From positions 372,001-436,000 of the forward strand of contig NZ_AP026933.1 of the NCBI RefSeq assembly GCF_027923845.1: a DNA stretch of 64,000 nucleotides. The letters run 5' to 3'. Below are positions 33,095 through 43,165 of this stretch, in pieces. A model generated the notes under the pieces. That model was given only the letters and a program-made list of their open reading frames with translations. It was not told where the DNA came from and ran no database searches. The DNA is from Spiroplasma ixodetis (GTDB taxonomy: Bacteria; Bacillota_I; Bacilli_A; Mycoplasmatales; VBWQ01). Numbering within the stretch: the stretch's first letter is position 1; the number at the start of each line of letters is the position of its first letter. The translations under genes were made by a program, and so were the position numbers.

Positions 33095-33661
33095 TTGAAG
33101 AGAAATATTTTTATTTCGGGTATAGCTAATAAATATGAAGAATTTGGTACTATAAAGAAAAGTAAAAAATTTGTATTTGATTTATCAAATTTTTTATGTA
33201 AAGAAAATAAGAAAATAATAAATGCATTTGGAATCGGCGTTGGTGATGAAATAGTAAGTGGTGCTGTTAAGTATGCTAAAGAAAATAGTATTGTTTTGGA
33301 TAAAATTCTTGATGTATGACCATTTCCTCAACAATTTAAAAAAAGTTGACCAGAATGTCGTAATCAGTTAATAGATAAAGCAGACATTGTACTATTTATT
33401 TTTGGTAATAAAGTGGATGAAAATAATAATATTGTTTTATCAAAAGGTGTATTAAATGAATTTGAAATTGCTAGAAATAAAAATAAAATAATAATTCCTA
33501 TAGCTTCAACTGGTTATGCTGCTAAAGAAATATTTATAAAAATAGAAAATGATATAGAAAATTTTAAATATTTAAAAGATTATTTACATGTTCTTAAGAA
33601 TGAAAAAAATGCTGCAAAGATAGTTAAAACTATTATTCAAATTTTAGATAATATTAACTAG
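33095..33661 (+). CDS. ThsA-like SLOG (STALD-type) ligand-binding domain
   Basis: The frame is open upstream to 32918, so 33095 (TTG) is only a possible start. The product matches the C-terminal half of the Thoeris effector ThsA: NFKTLLLNNY (ThsA: IKTIVLNNY), NIFISGIANKYEEFG (TVFLSGSAVEYNHW), IINAFGIGVGDEIVSGAV (IVSGFGLGVGSFVINGV), DVWPFPQQFKKSWPECR (LRPFPQ...QWDKYR), VLFIFGNKVD (SIFLYGNKID), SKGVLNEFEIA, and IPIASTGYAAKEIF (VPVGATGYIAKDLW). These segments form the pocket that in ThsA binds cyclic ADP-ribose isomers. No SIR2 domain is present; a Nudix domain precedes instead. Comparison is from memory of the ThsA sequence. Confidence 0.75.
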
Positions 33662-33671
33662 TAATATTTAT

Positions 33672-33901
33672 TTATATTTTATTTCTTGGTGGTAATTGTG
33701 GAGGCGTGCCACTTCCATTTGGACTTAGTTGTCCTAAATAATTAATAAAATGATAATCTCATTTTTCAGAAACTAAATCACCAGTATTTTTTCATTCTTA
33801 TTTTTATCAATAGTTTCATAAATATGATTTAAATTTTGATTGATAGATGATGAGATAATATTTTTTAATACTAATTGAAAAGGAATATAGTTGCTATTCA
33901 T
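33672..33901 (-). pseudogene. Small hypothetical gene remnant, frameshifted
   Basis: Reads MNSNYIPFQLVLKNIISSSI and QNLNHIYETIDKNKNEK, then after a one-base break NTGDLVSEKWDYHFINYLGQ and LSPNGSGTPPQLPPRNKI with a stop at 33672. The Pro/Gly tail and Trp (TGA) suggest it was coding. There is no convincing RBS. No family is recognised. It fills most of the 343-base gap before the next IS. Confidence 0.4.
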
Positions 33902-33983
33902 AAAAAGTTAACACTAATTTCTAATATTTTAATTTTTAACAATTTTTAAAGAATTATATCATAATAATTTTTATTTGATAATG

Positions 33984-33998
33984 AAATGTTTAGTAATT
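33984..33998. repeat. Possible IS256 tip remnant
   Basis: GAAATGTTTAGTAAT matches 15 bases of the IS256 left tip and then diverges. It may be the stub of a lost copy, but AT-rich chance matching cannot be excluded. Confidence 0.35.
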
Positions 33999-34004
33999 TT
34001 TTAT

Positions 34005-34945
34005 GGCTTTTCTCCCTTTATCTACTATTTTTAAATCTTATCACATAAATGCTGAGAAAAGCCTATCTACGAACTTCTCCCCACATTTTTAAATAAAACA
34101 TAGCATTACAGTTTCAAAACTAGGTATGTTATTGAATTTATATGCAGCTTCTTTTGCATATAAATGAATATGATGTTTTGCAACTTTGATATGTGTTTTA
34201 AATGTTCTTCGTATATGTTTTCATACTGACTCAATTTGGTTGGTATTTACACCAGTTTTTGAAACATAGCCATCTTGATGGTTAACTGTTTCATGCTTAG
34301 TGAAAACCGATTTCAAATCGCGATATCCTTTTCAAAAATCAGTATGTACAACACACTTTGAAGAAATGTGGTTTATTGCAAACTGCAAAAGATTTTTACT
34401 GTTTGCGTTTTTCAATACTTTCACAATCAGATTGTTGGTTGTTTTTTCATAAATACCAACAATCAAGGTTTTATTCAACAAGGATCTTCCTTGTTTTTTA
34501 AACCCCATATGTGAAAGATACATTTCATCCATTTGCACTATGCCTTCAACAATGAATTGAGGTTTTTGTTTAGCAATGGCACTTCGGATTTTATGACCCA
34601 TTCTTCAAGCTGTTTTCAAGGTCACTCCCAATTCTTTTGCAACATCAGTTGATGGAATTCCATGTTTGGTGTTTATTCATCTAAAAATGAGATAAAACCA
34701 AAATATTAAAGGTGTTTGTGACTTTGAAAATATAGTGCCCGTGAGAATACTGAATGTTTGATGACATTTCAAACATCTCATTCTTCTTAAATTAGAAGTA
34801 TTCAAATTAAAACTAGAACACCTACTACATTTGATTTGTTTCAAACTTGCTATATATGCAAGACATTGTTTTTCAGTTTGAAAAGTATTATTGAACTCAT
34901 TCAATTTCATTGTTTCCTCCACAAGTACATGTGGGGAGAAGTTCG
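34005..34945 (-). mobile_element. IS1595-family element, subtype 2, copy b
   Basis: 941 bp, flanked by TTTTTTAT. One tip base differs from copy a (TATCTAC for TATGTAC) as well as one residue in the transposase. Confidence 0.92.
34089..34910 (-). CDS. IS1595-family transposase, subtype 2
   Basis: Intact 273-residue transposase, same as the copy at 24262 except Phe for Ser before WFYLIFR. Zinc ribbon and D, D and E motifs are retained. Confidence 0.9.
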
Positions 34946-35098
34946 TTTTTTATTATATTATTCAATAGTTTTTTTAATGTTTTTAGAAACTTATGTATAT
35001 TTTTGTTAATAATAAACTTTCTGTTGATATATTATATATAATTATATTATGTTTAAAATTAATCAAAAATTTTAATTATAAAAGGCAGGAAATTAAGT

Positions 35099-36046
35099 AT
35101 GGAAAACCTTAGTGTTGGCGAAATAGTAACAAAATTTAATTTAACAATTTTATATATTAATCCCAAAATTCCAATTGAAAAAAGAATTATTACTAATATT
35201 GGTACTAATCGTGGTGGTTTAGAGTTAACAGGATTTAAAACTAAACAAATCTCACGTAGTCGTCGTATAATTTTATTAAGCAGTAAAGAAAGCGAATATA
35301 TTTCCTCTTTACCAAAAACAGAATTTAAGAACCATTTTAGTAATATTTTAGAAGATCATATTCCTGCTATTTTTGTAACACCTAATTTTAAATTTAAAAA
35401 AGAATTATGTGACTGTGCTAAATCAATTAATTCAACAGTTCCAATTATTGAAGTATTATTTTTTACTTCTGAATTTGCAGCAACAGTTTCTACGTATATT
35501 GTTGAAAGTTTATCTGAATCTAAACGTTTACATGGTACTTTAGTAAATATTTTTGGTTATGGTGTCCTAATTACAGGTGAAAGTGGTATTGGTAAATCAG
35601 AAACAACATTAGATTTATTACGTAATGGGCACTTATTTGTTGGTGATGATAGTATTGATATTTTAAAAGTCAATAATAAAATTGTAGGAAAAGTTAATCC
35701 GATTATTAAAAATTTAATTGAAATTAGAGGAATAGGTATCCTAGATATTACCAAAATGTATGGATATCATGTTATAATGCATGAGAGTCAAGTAAATTTA
35801 ATTATTAATTTAATTAGAATTGAAAATGATGGTTGAACTAAAGTTGATCGACTTGGTGATCATAATAACTTTGATGTTTTTTTTGAAATTAAAGTGCCTA
35901 AAATAATTATTCCTGTTAGTCCAGGAAGAAATTTAGCTGATTTAATTGAAGCAGCAGTTATTAGTTTAAAATTAAGAGATGAAGGTCAAGACGCTACTGC
36001 TAGTTTTCAAAAACAAATAATTAGAAATTTAACAAAAAAGAAATAA
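35099..36046 (+). CDS. hprK: HPr kinase/phosphorylase
   Basis: Bifunctional enzyme that phosphorylates and dephosphorylates HPr at Ser46, controlling sugar uptake through the PTS. The 315-residue length is normal. The N-terminal domain is followed by the P-loop GYGVLITGESGIGKSETTLD and the HPrK/P signature LIEIRGIGILDITKMYG. The C-terminal helix region LRDEGQDATASFQK is present. Two TGA Trp codons. RBS GGCAGGA lies before ATG. The order hprK-lgt-trxB is the typical Firmicutes arrangement. Confidence 0.96.
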
Positions 36047-36079
36047 TTTAATTATTAAATTATCAAAAAGGAAAAAAAT

Positions 36080-37282
36080 ATGATTAATGATGATGGATAC
36101 AATAGTTTAATTACCGATATTCCGGGAACGGGAATTCATATTTATTCGGTATTAATGGCAGTAGGGTTTTTAACTGCTGTCATTGCTTCATGAATAAAAT
36201 TATATCGTCGTAATATTCCAACTAAAACTTTAGAATGAGGAACATTAGTTATTGCATTAGCAGGATTAATAGGAGCAAGAGCATGATGTGTTCTTAATAA
36301 TACTAGCACAATTGAAAATGCACTTGATGTAGTTGCCGTTTGAAGAGGTGGTATGGCAATTGAAGGAGGCGTTACAGTTGGAATGATAGTAGGATTCTTT
36401 ATTTTTTATCGTACTTCAAAGCAGTTACAAATTTCAATGTGAGTTTTTATTGATTGTATTGTTCCAAATATTTTATTAGGTCAAGCAATTGGTAGATGAG
36501 GTAATTTTTTTAATCAAGAATTACTAGGAACTGATGTTGGTCATCCTTTCAGTTGATTACCAACATGAATAAATAATCATTTACATTATGGTTTTAATAG
36601 TGATAAACCAGATCCTGTTGCTGTTTATCGTCAACCTTTATTTTTATATGAGTCATTATCTTCATTATTTGGTTGATTCTTTTTAACGTTTTTTGTACCA
36701 AAAACAGGACAAATATTTAGTAAAAAACCATGAAAATTAGATTCTTCGCAATTTATTTCGCCTTTAAAGACTAATCCAATTGTTGTAAAAGATTTTTTAA
36801 AACCTTGAACAGTTATTAAAAAAATTCATGGATATCGTAAATTTAAATATGAAAGTTGAAAACAAGCATATTTTCATTTTACACCCAATAAGAATAGTGT
36901 TAAAAGTTTTGAAAAAATACCTTGAAAAGATGTTAAAAAAAATTCAAAAGTTAAATCAAAGATAAAAAAATGATATTTAAAGATTAAATATAATATGCAA
37001 CCACATTCTAAATCTTTAAATACTATGTATAATCCTAATAATTATCGAGTAACATATGCAGGAGTATCAGGTAGTTTATACTTTGTCTTTTATGGTATTA
37101 TTAGAATGATTTTAGAACCACTTCGTGATAATAGAGACATTATGAAAATAGCCAATGTTTCAACTTCAATGATAGTTTCTGGAATGTGAATTATTTTAGG
37201 TGTTATTTTAGTAATATTTGCACAAATTATTGCACCATCAAGATTTCGTAAAGGAGAATGATTATATGAAAAATCATACTAA
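36080..37282 (+). CDS. lgt: Prolipoprotein diacylglyceryl transferase with large insertion
   Basis: Membrane enzyme that attaches diacylglycerol to the lipobox Cys of prolipoproteins. 400 residues, against ~260-290 in most bacteria. Conserved: GTGIHIYSVLMAVGF at the N-terminus, GLIGARAWCVLNN, WRGGMAIEGGV (Arg in place of the common His), and the signature LGQAIGRWGNFFNQE. The last helix pair FVFYGIIRMILEPLRD closes the fold. About 110 residues between KTGQIF and NPNNYRVTYAG form a Lys/Trp-rich, very basic cytosolic loop. TGA is used for almost all Trp. The gene overlaps trxB by 17 bases. Confidence 0.94.
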
Positions 37283-38231
37283 TAAAGAAAATAAATATGA
37301 TTATGATTTAGTAGTTATTGGTGGTGGTCCAGCAGGAATGACAGCTGCTATTTATGCACAAAGAGCAAATCTTAAAACTGTGATTATTGAAAAATATATT
37401 GTTGGTGGAAAAATGATTAAAACTTCTGAAATTGAAAATTATCCAGGTTATGATTATATTTTAGGGCCTGAATTATCAGAAAAAATGCAAAAGCAAGTTG
37501 AGAAACTACAAGTTGAATTTGTTACTGATGAAGTTATTAAAATTACAGATAGTGAAAATCATAAAATTAAAACAGTCCTTTTAAGTAGTGGTGATGTTCT
37601 TATTGCTAAAGGAGTAATTATAGCTACTGGTTCATTAGAACGTAAAATTGGTGTTCCTGGTGAAGAGGAATATGCTAATCGTGGTGTTTCTTATTGTGCT
37701 GTTTGTGATGGTGCTTTATTTAAGAATAAAATTATTAGTGTAGTTGGCGGTGGTTATGCTGCTTGTGAAGAATCTTTATATTTAACAAGATTTACTAATA
37801 AAGTTAATCTTATTCATCGTCGTGATCAATTTCGTGCTGATGATAAAACCGTTAATAAAGTTAAAAATAATGAAAATATTAATTTAATAACTGATCATGT
37901 TGTATTAAAAGTATTAGGTACTGAGGATAAGAAAAAAGTAGGTAAATTAGAAATTCAAAATATTAAGACTAAGGAAATTAGTGAAATTACTACTGATGCC
38001 TTATTTCCTTATATTGGTTCTGATCCTGTTACAAAATTTGTTAAAGATTTAGATATTTGCGATAGCAATGGTTATATTATAGTTAATGATAAGTGTCAAA
38101 CTAAAATCCCGGGATTATATGCAGCTGGTGATGTAATTGCTAAAAATTTAAGACAAATAGTAACTGCTGTTAACGATGGAGCGATTGCAGCACAATATTT
38201 AATAAATTTTATTGATAATTTTAATGAATAA
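37266..38231 (+). CDS. trxB: Thioredoxin reductase
   Basis: FAD/NADPH enzyme reducing thioredoxin. 321 residues. FAD-binding GGGPAGMTAAIYAQRANL, redox-active CAVCDGALF, NADPH-binding VVGGGYAACEESLYL with HRRDQFRAD, and the C-terminal FAD site GLYAAGDVIAKNLRQIVTA. I start at ATG 37266 with AAAGGAGA 9 bases before, inside the lgt 3' end; the longer frame from 37218 is an extension without support. Confidence 0.96.
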   Translation: MKNHTNKENKYDYDLVVIGGGPAGMTAAIYAQRANLKTVIIEKYIVGGKMIKTSEIENYPGYDYILGPELSEKMQKQVEKLQVEFVTDEVIKITDSENHKIKTVLLSSGDVLIAKGVIIATGSLERKIGVPGEEEYANRGVSYCAVCDGALFKNKIISVVGGGYAACEESLYLTRFTNKVNLIHRRDQFRADDKTVNKVKNNENINLITDHVVLKVLGTEDKKKVGKLEIQNIKTKEISEITTDALFPYIGSDPVTKFVKDLDICDSNGYIIVNDKCQTKIPGLYAAGDVIAKNLRQIVTAVNDGAIAAQYLINFIDNFNE

Positions 38232-38254
38232 AGTGTACAATTGAGGTGATAGTA

Positions 38255-39202
38255 ATGATATCATTTACAACAAGTGTAAAAGATGAAATCTGTCAAAAAA
38301 GTTTTAAAAATTGTTGTCAGAAATCTTTGCTATCAGCATATTCGCTTATTAATGGTAAGATTACAAATTCAGATAAAATAAATAATGAGATTATTATTCA
38401 TAGTTTTCATAACAAAACCACTAGGTTAATATATAAATTTTTAAAAAATCAATATAAAGACGTAAAATTGATAGTTATGGTGGATGTTTTAAATAAATTT
38501 GAGCGTCCAAAGGTGTATAATATTCGTATTAATAATAAAATTGATTTTATTATTAATGATTTAATGCTTCAAGATAAATATCTTTTTATTGAGAAAGAAG
38601 CTATGCACCAGCATATAATAAAAGAGCATTGTATAAGAGCGTATATCGCAGGAATCTTCCTTGTAGTTGGCAGTATCAATTCTCCTTCAACACCTAACTA
38701 CCATTTGGAATTACAATTTCATAATGATATGTTGGCTAAAAAAATTAAAAATATTTTATTACAAACTTTTAAATTAAACTTTAAAACAATAAAACGTCGT
38801 AATAAAACGGTGCTTTATCTAAAAAAATCTAATGTAATTTCTGACTTTTTAAAAATAATTGATTGTCCACAAGCAGTTTTCGCTTTTGAAGATAAACGCA
38901 TTTCACGAGAATTATTTAATAATATTAATCGTTTTAATAATATTGATATTTCTAATCAACAAAAAATTTTAAATGCTGGAGACCAGCAAGTTATAATGAT
39001 TTCTGTTTTAAAAGATAAAAAACTTTTCAAAGCGTTGTCATTAAAAGCTCAAATTATTTCAAATTTAAGATTAAAAAATCCTGAAGCATCACTTTCAGAA
39101 TTGGGTGAACTTTACTATCAAGAAACTGGTTTTGTCATTACTAAGTCTGGGGTTAATCATTTAATTCGCGAAATTAAGAAAAAGTATCAAGAAACATTGT
39201 AA
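38255..39202 (+). CDS. whiA: WhiA family DNA-binding regulator
   Basis: 315 residues. An N-terminal LAGLIDADG-like domain (SFTTSVKDEICQK, then CIRAYIAGIFLVVGSINSPS and YHLELQF) is joined to a C-terminal helix-turn-helix (ALSLKAQIISNLRLKNPEAS, LSELGELYYQETGFVITKSG, VNHLIREIKK). WhiA acts in sporulation in actinobacteria and in cell division or chromosome segregation in Bacillus; mollicutes retain it with ill-defined targets. The ATG at 38255 has GAGGTGAT just upstream. It follows trxB by 23 bases, in the usual hprK cluster. Confidence 0.93.
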   Translation: MISFTTSVKDEICQKSFKNCCQKSLLSAYSLINGKITNSDKINNEIIIHSFHNKTTRLIYKFLKNQYKDVKLIVMVDVLNKFERPKVYNIRINNKIDFIINDLMLQDKYLFIEKEAMHQHIIKEHCIRAYIAGIFLVVGSINSPSTPNYHLELQFHNDMLAKKIKNILLQTFKLNFKTIKRRNKTVLYLKKSNVISDFLKIIDCPQAVFAFEDKRISRELFNNINRFNNIDISNQQKILNAGDQQVIMISVLKDKKLFKALSLKAQIISNLRLKNPEASLSELGELYYQETGFVITKSGVNHLIREIKKKYQETL

Positions 39203-39235
39203 GTTAATAATAAAAGTATAAGAGGAGGCCATACA

Positions 39236-39532
39236 ATGAAAAAGAAAGAAATTTTAATCAAAGGTCGTCAAGATTTATTGAATGCTTTTGGAAAACGAAT
39301 GAAAACTTTACGTAATCAAAAAGGTAGAAAATTTTCACAAGAGAAACTTGGAGAAGCAAGCGGCCTACATCGTAATTATATTTCTGATGCTGAAAGAGGA
39401 ACAAGAAACGTATCTTTAGTTGCAATCTTAAAAATAATTAATGGGTTGGATTCATCTATTAGTGAGTTTTTTGCTGTAGGGTTTGATAATATTGATACTT
39501 CAAATTTATATGACACATTTAGTGTTGAATAA
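39236..39532 (+). CDS. XRE-family helix-turn-helix regulator
   Basis: 98 residues. A single HTH_3 domain from residue ~15: FGKRMKTLRNQKGRKFSQEK, then GLHRNYISDAERGTRNVSL. The HRNYISDAERG segment is like controller (C) proteins of restriction-modification systems and similar autoregulators, but no methylase or nuclease gene is near. The RBS GAGGAGG is very strong. It follows whiA by 33 bases and has its own terminator. Confidence 0.88.
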   Translation: MKKKEILIKGRQDLLNAFGKRMKTLRNQKGRKFSQEKLGEASGLHRNYISDAERGTRNVSLVAILKIINGLDSSISEFFAVGFDNIDTSNLYDTFSVE

Positions 39533-39550
39533 AATCAATTTAATACACTT

Positions 39551-39588
39551 TTAGTAGTACTTTATAAACAAGTACTACTTTTTTATTA
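39551..39588 (+). terminator. Terminator after XRE gene
   Basis: AGTAGTACTT pairs with AAGTACTACT around a short loop, then TTTTTTA. It closes the hprK-to-XRE unit. Confidence 0.85.
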
Positions 39589-39769
39589 TTTTATTTTTTA
39601 TTAAAAATAAATTTGAGAAAAGTTATTAGTACTTTTTATAAAATTAATTGATATTCACTAGTAATTATTTTATCTTAATGAAGATTATGAAATTTATTCA
39701 CCTTATATTAGGAATAATTAATCATTAAAATGTTATAATTTAATTATTGATTATCATTAAGGAGTTATT

Positions 39770-40228
39770 ATGACAATAGAAAATACAGAAGTTGAAATTG
39801 AAAATGTTACTACTAATGTTGATAACGCTAAAAAAGAACCTTATCAATTAAGTAGTATTATTTCACCTATATTTGGTCTTAATCATCAAAAAATAACTAC
39901 GATTCCAATTAATATTAAAAAATCCGATAGGAGTTCTAGCACTATTGAGCAATATGTTGATAAAAAAACTAAAGAAAATATTTTTCGTGAAAAAGAAGTA
40001 GCGTATAATAATTCTAGTAATCTTGATAATACTAGAATTGCACAAATTAAAAAAAATAGAGAACAACAACAAATATATGATAGTTTACCATCGCGCTATC
40101 TAGAATTTCGCGATAAAATATTTAAAGAAACTACATCTATTAATTACAATAATGCAAGTAATAATAACGATACAGTTATTACAACTATTGATTTGTTAGT
40201 TGATGATATTTTAGATGAAAATAAATAG
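39770..40228 (+). CDS. Hypothetical protein, 152 residues
   Basis: Starts with AAGGAG 7 bases upstream. The product is hydrophilic, rich in Asn, Thr, Ile and Lys, with no signal peptide or membrane segment. The centre has a charged, probably helical segment (NTRIAQIKKNREQQQIYD). The ends look disordered. No family is recognised. A TATAAT at 39733-39738 may be its -10 box. It runs 8 bases ahead of tyrS and so is probably cotranscribed. Confidence 0.75.
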   Translation: MTIENTEVEIENVTTNVDNAKKEPYQLSSIISPIFGLNHQKITTIPINIKKSDRSSSTIEQYVDKKTKENIFREKEVAYNNSSNLDNTRIAQIKKNREQQQIYDSLPSRYLEFRDKIFKETTSINYNNASNNNDTVITTIDLLVDDILDENK

Positions 40229-40236
40229 GAGATGCT

Positions 40237-41853
40237 ATGAATAATATAATAAAATCCAATATTATTGACGAATTAAAATGACGTAATATCTTAAAAGATA
40301 TTAGTAGCATAGATAAAGTAATTAATGCAGGAAAATTAGGAAAAGGAATATATTGTGGTTTTGATCCAAGTAATGATTCATTACATTTAGGTAATTTACT
40401 ACAAATTATTTTATTGCATCGTTTTGCTATATTGGGTTTTCAACCAATTGCTGTTATTGGTGGTACAACGGCAATGATCGGTGATCCAAGTGGTAAAAAT
40501 AAAGAACGTAATTTATTAGATGAAAATGTGTTACAAACTAATGTTAGAAAAATAAAAGAGCAGTTAGTGACATTATTAAGTTATGAAAATATTGATAATT
40601 TAACATCATTAGAATTAATTAAAACATGTAATTTATTAAATGATAAAGAATATGAAACATTAGAAATGATTATTAAAAGTATTAATCCAAATAATCAATA
40701 TCAACAGACTTTAAGTAGTATTTTAAAAACATTGCCCTTACCTTGAGAAGAATTAGGATTATCAGCATCATTATTAAAAACTTTATATGAAATTTGTAAT
40801 TTTGATCAAAAGTGAGTTACTATGAAAAGTGATTTAAATAATCTTTCTTTTAAACAATTGTTAAATTATTGTGATAGTTATGTAGAAACTTGAATTACAT
40901 TTTTAAAATTACCATTGGGAACATTAAACAATAAAATTAAGCCAATTAAAATTATTAATAATCAAACATGATTAGGTCCACTAATAATTACAACTTTTTT
41001 GCGTGATATTGGTAAGCATTTTAATGTTAATCAAATGTTAGGCAAAGAAATGATTGCTAATCGTTTAAATTCTGGAATTTCTTATACTGAATTTTCTTAT
41101 ATGGTATTACAAGCGTATGATTTTTATCATTTATATGAAAAAGAGCAATGTTATATTCAATCTGGTGGTAGTGATCAATGAGGAAATATTACTGCCGGTT
41201 TAGATTTAATTAGAAAACAAAAAGGTGATGAACATCATGCTGCTGGTATTACTATTAATTTATTAACTAAATCTAATGGTGAAAAATTTGGTAAAAGCGA
41301 AAAAGGTGCTATATTTTTAAATAGTGAAAAAACTTCACCTTATGAGTTATATCAATTTTTATTTAATCAAGAAGATAAAGATTTGCCTACTTTTTTTAAT
41401 TCTTTAACTTTATTTAGTGAAGAACAAATAGCAAAAATTTTAGTAATTCATAATAGTGATGTTAAGCAACATTATGGACAAAAGATTTTAGCAGCTTTAT
41501 TAACAGTATTTATTCATAAATTAAATGGATATTTTAGTGCTATTAATATTACTAATGCTTTTTTCCACGATCGGATTCATCAAATGAAATCATCTGAGAT
41601 TTTACAGGTTTTAAAAGATGTAACACATTTTAATCTTAATCATAATGAACAAATAATTGATTTTTTAGTTAATAATCAAATTTGTAATTCAAAAAGAATA
41701 GCAAGAGAACTAATTATGCAAGGTTCAATTGTTGTTAATGGTGAAAGAATTACCAATATAAATTTTCTTATTAGTAAAAAAAACGCAATTAATAATCAAG
41801 TAACAGTTATAAAAAAAGGTAAGCGTCATTATTTTATAGTTGTTCATAAATAA
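40237..41853 (+). CDS. tyrS: Tyrosyl-tRNA synthetase with ~100-residue insertion
   Basis: Charges tRNA-Tyr. Rossmann signature [17 protein letters not shown] (HIGH-like), [50 protein letters not shown] (KMSKS-like) and a C-terminal S4 domain ending [12 protein letters not shown] and [11 protein letters not shown]. Length is 538 residues against ~410-420. The excess lies between IKEQLVTLL and [19 protein letters not shown], where ~35 residues are usual and ~135 are found. The insertion is helical-looking, Leu/Asn-rich, and uses TGA Trp codons. The reading frame is unbroken. Confidence 0.95.
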
Positions 41854-41869
41854 GGAAGGGTATTTAAAT

Positions 41870-42946
41870 ATGATATTTATTAATGTTTCTCCATTATTAT
41901 GGGATATTATTATTTTTGCTATTATTATTTTTGGTATTGTTACTGGTTTTTTTATTGGGGGAAGAGCATTAATATTTATTAGTGCTGGTAATTTACTTAG
42001 TATTGGTTTAATGTTGGCATTTAAACCAATGTTAATAAATTCTTTTAAAAATATGGTATCACCATGGTTTAGTGACCTTAGTGGTAGTTTTGCTTCATTT
42101 AAGAATTTATTAACTGATAATATTGGATTTTTGATATATGCTATTGTTTGAATTATTGGCATTAATATTTTATTTTGAATAATCTATATTATTTTATATT
42201 TTGTACTTTTTAATAAAAATAAAATTGAACACAAAGCAATAAATGCTACAGCTGGAATTTTAATTAATTTTATTAGAATGAGTATTTTAGGTAGTATCGT
42301 AATTATTATGATGGGTACTAGTGTTTTCGGTAATAAATCATTAAGTTATGGTGTTATTAAAAATGAAATACCGACAACTTCTGTTACTCATAAAATATTT
42401 ACTAGTATTGATAATAATCTTCCTTTTTTAAATGTTAATGTAGCAGACATTAACAATGTTATTGATTTATATCAAAATAGTGAAACGTTAAAACAAAGTA
42501 TAAATGAATTAAAAAATAATACAACTTATGAGGAATGTTACAGTACTGTTGAAAAGTTAAAAATGATAGGTATATTAAGAGTAGATGAAACTGATAAAAT
42601 TGCTAATGCTCTAAAAGAGATGGAATCAACAGGTGATATCATTGCTAATAAAAAAATAATTATAGATCTCTTGCAACAACATGGAGTTGATAATTTTTTA
42701 GATGTTAATTATATGGTATCAGTTTTTAATGCTTATGCTAATATACTTAATTTATATTCGGAAGTAGTACAAATATTCGATGATAATTTAAAAGATATGC
42801 CAATAATAGATACTACACTTCCACAAAATATGGGTCGTTATAATCTTTTAAAGCCTAAAATTTCTGCTTTTACTAATTCAATTAAAGATGTAATAGTGAG
42901 AGAACATATTATTCAAAATTTAAAAAATATTTATAATCCGTTTTAA
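41870..42946 (+). CDS. CvpA-like membrane protein
   Basis: 358 residues. The first ~150 have four hydrophobic helices (DIIIFAIIIFGIVTGFFIGG, FISAGNLLSIGLMLAF, FLIYAIVWIIGINILFWIIY, ILGSIVIIMMGT) arranged as in CvpA-type proteins. The C-terminal ~200 residues are soluble, helical and probably extracytoplasmic. The CvpA link is a resemblance in layout, not a motif match. RBS AAGGAAGG lies before ATG 41870. It follows tyrS by 16 bases. Confidence 0.6.
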
Positions 42947-43092
42947 AAAAAATTAAAAAATATTTTTTTCTATTTCAATATTTTTATAAAAAAATAGTTG
43001 AGGCATTTAATTTTATTTATAACTGGAGTAGTATTTTTTCTTTGTGTTTTAAAAAAAATGATATTATTACTTAGTAATTTAATAAATGTTCT

Positions 43093-43129
43093 TTCCTAAT
43101 ATAGATATTTTCTATATTAGGATTTTTAT
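43093..43129 (+). terminator. Terminator after CvpA-like gene
   Basis: TCCTAATATAGA pairs with TCTATATTAGGA, followed by TTTTTATT. Confidence 0.85.
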
Positions 43130-43165
43130 TAAGTTAATTTTAATAAGCAAAGGAAGATAAATAAT

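Noticed and set aside
39236-39532. Restriction-modification controller with its system
   Set aside because: The HTH protein resembles C proteins but no methyltransferase or nuclease gene is adjacent; it sits in the whiA core cluster.
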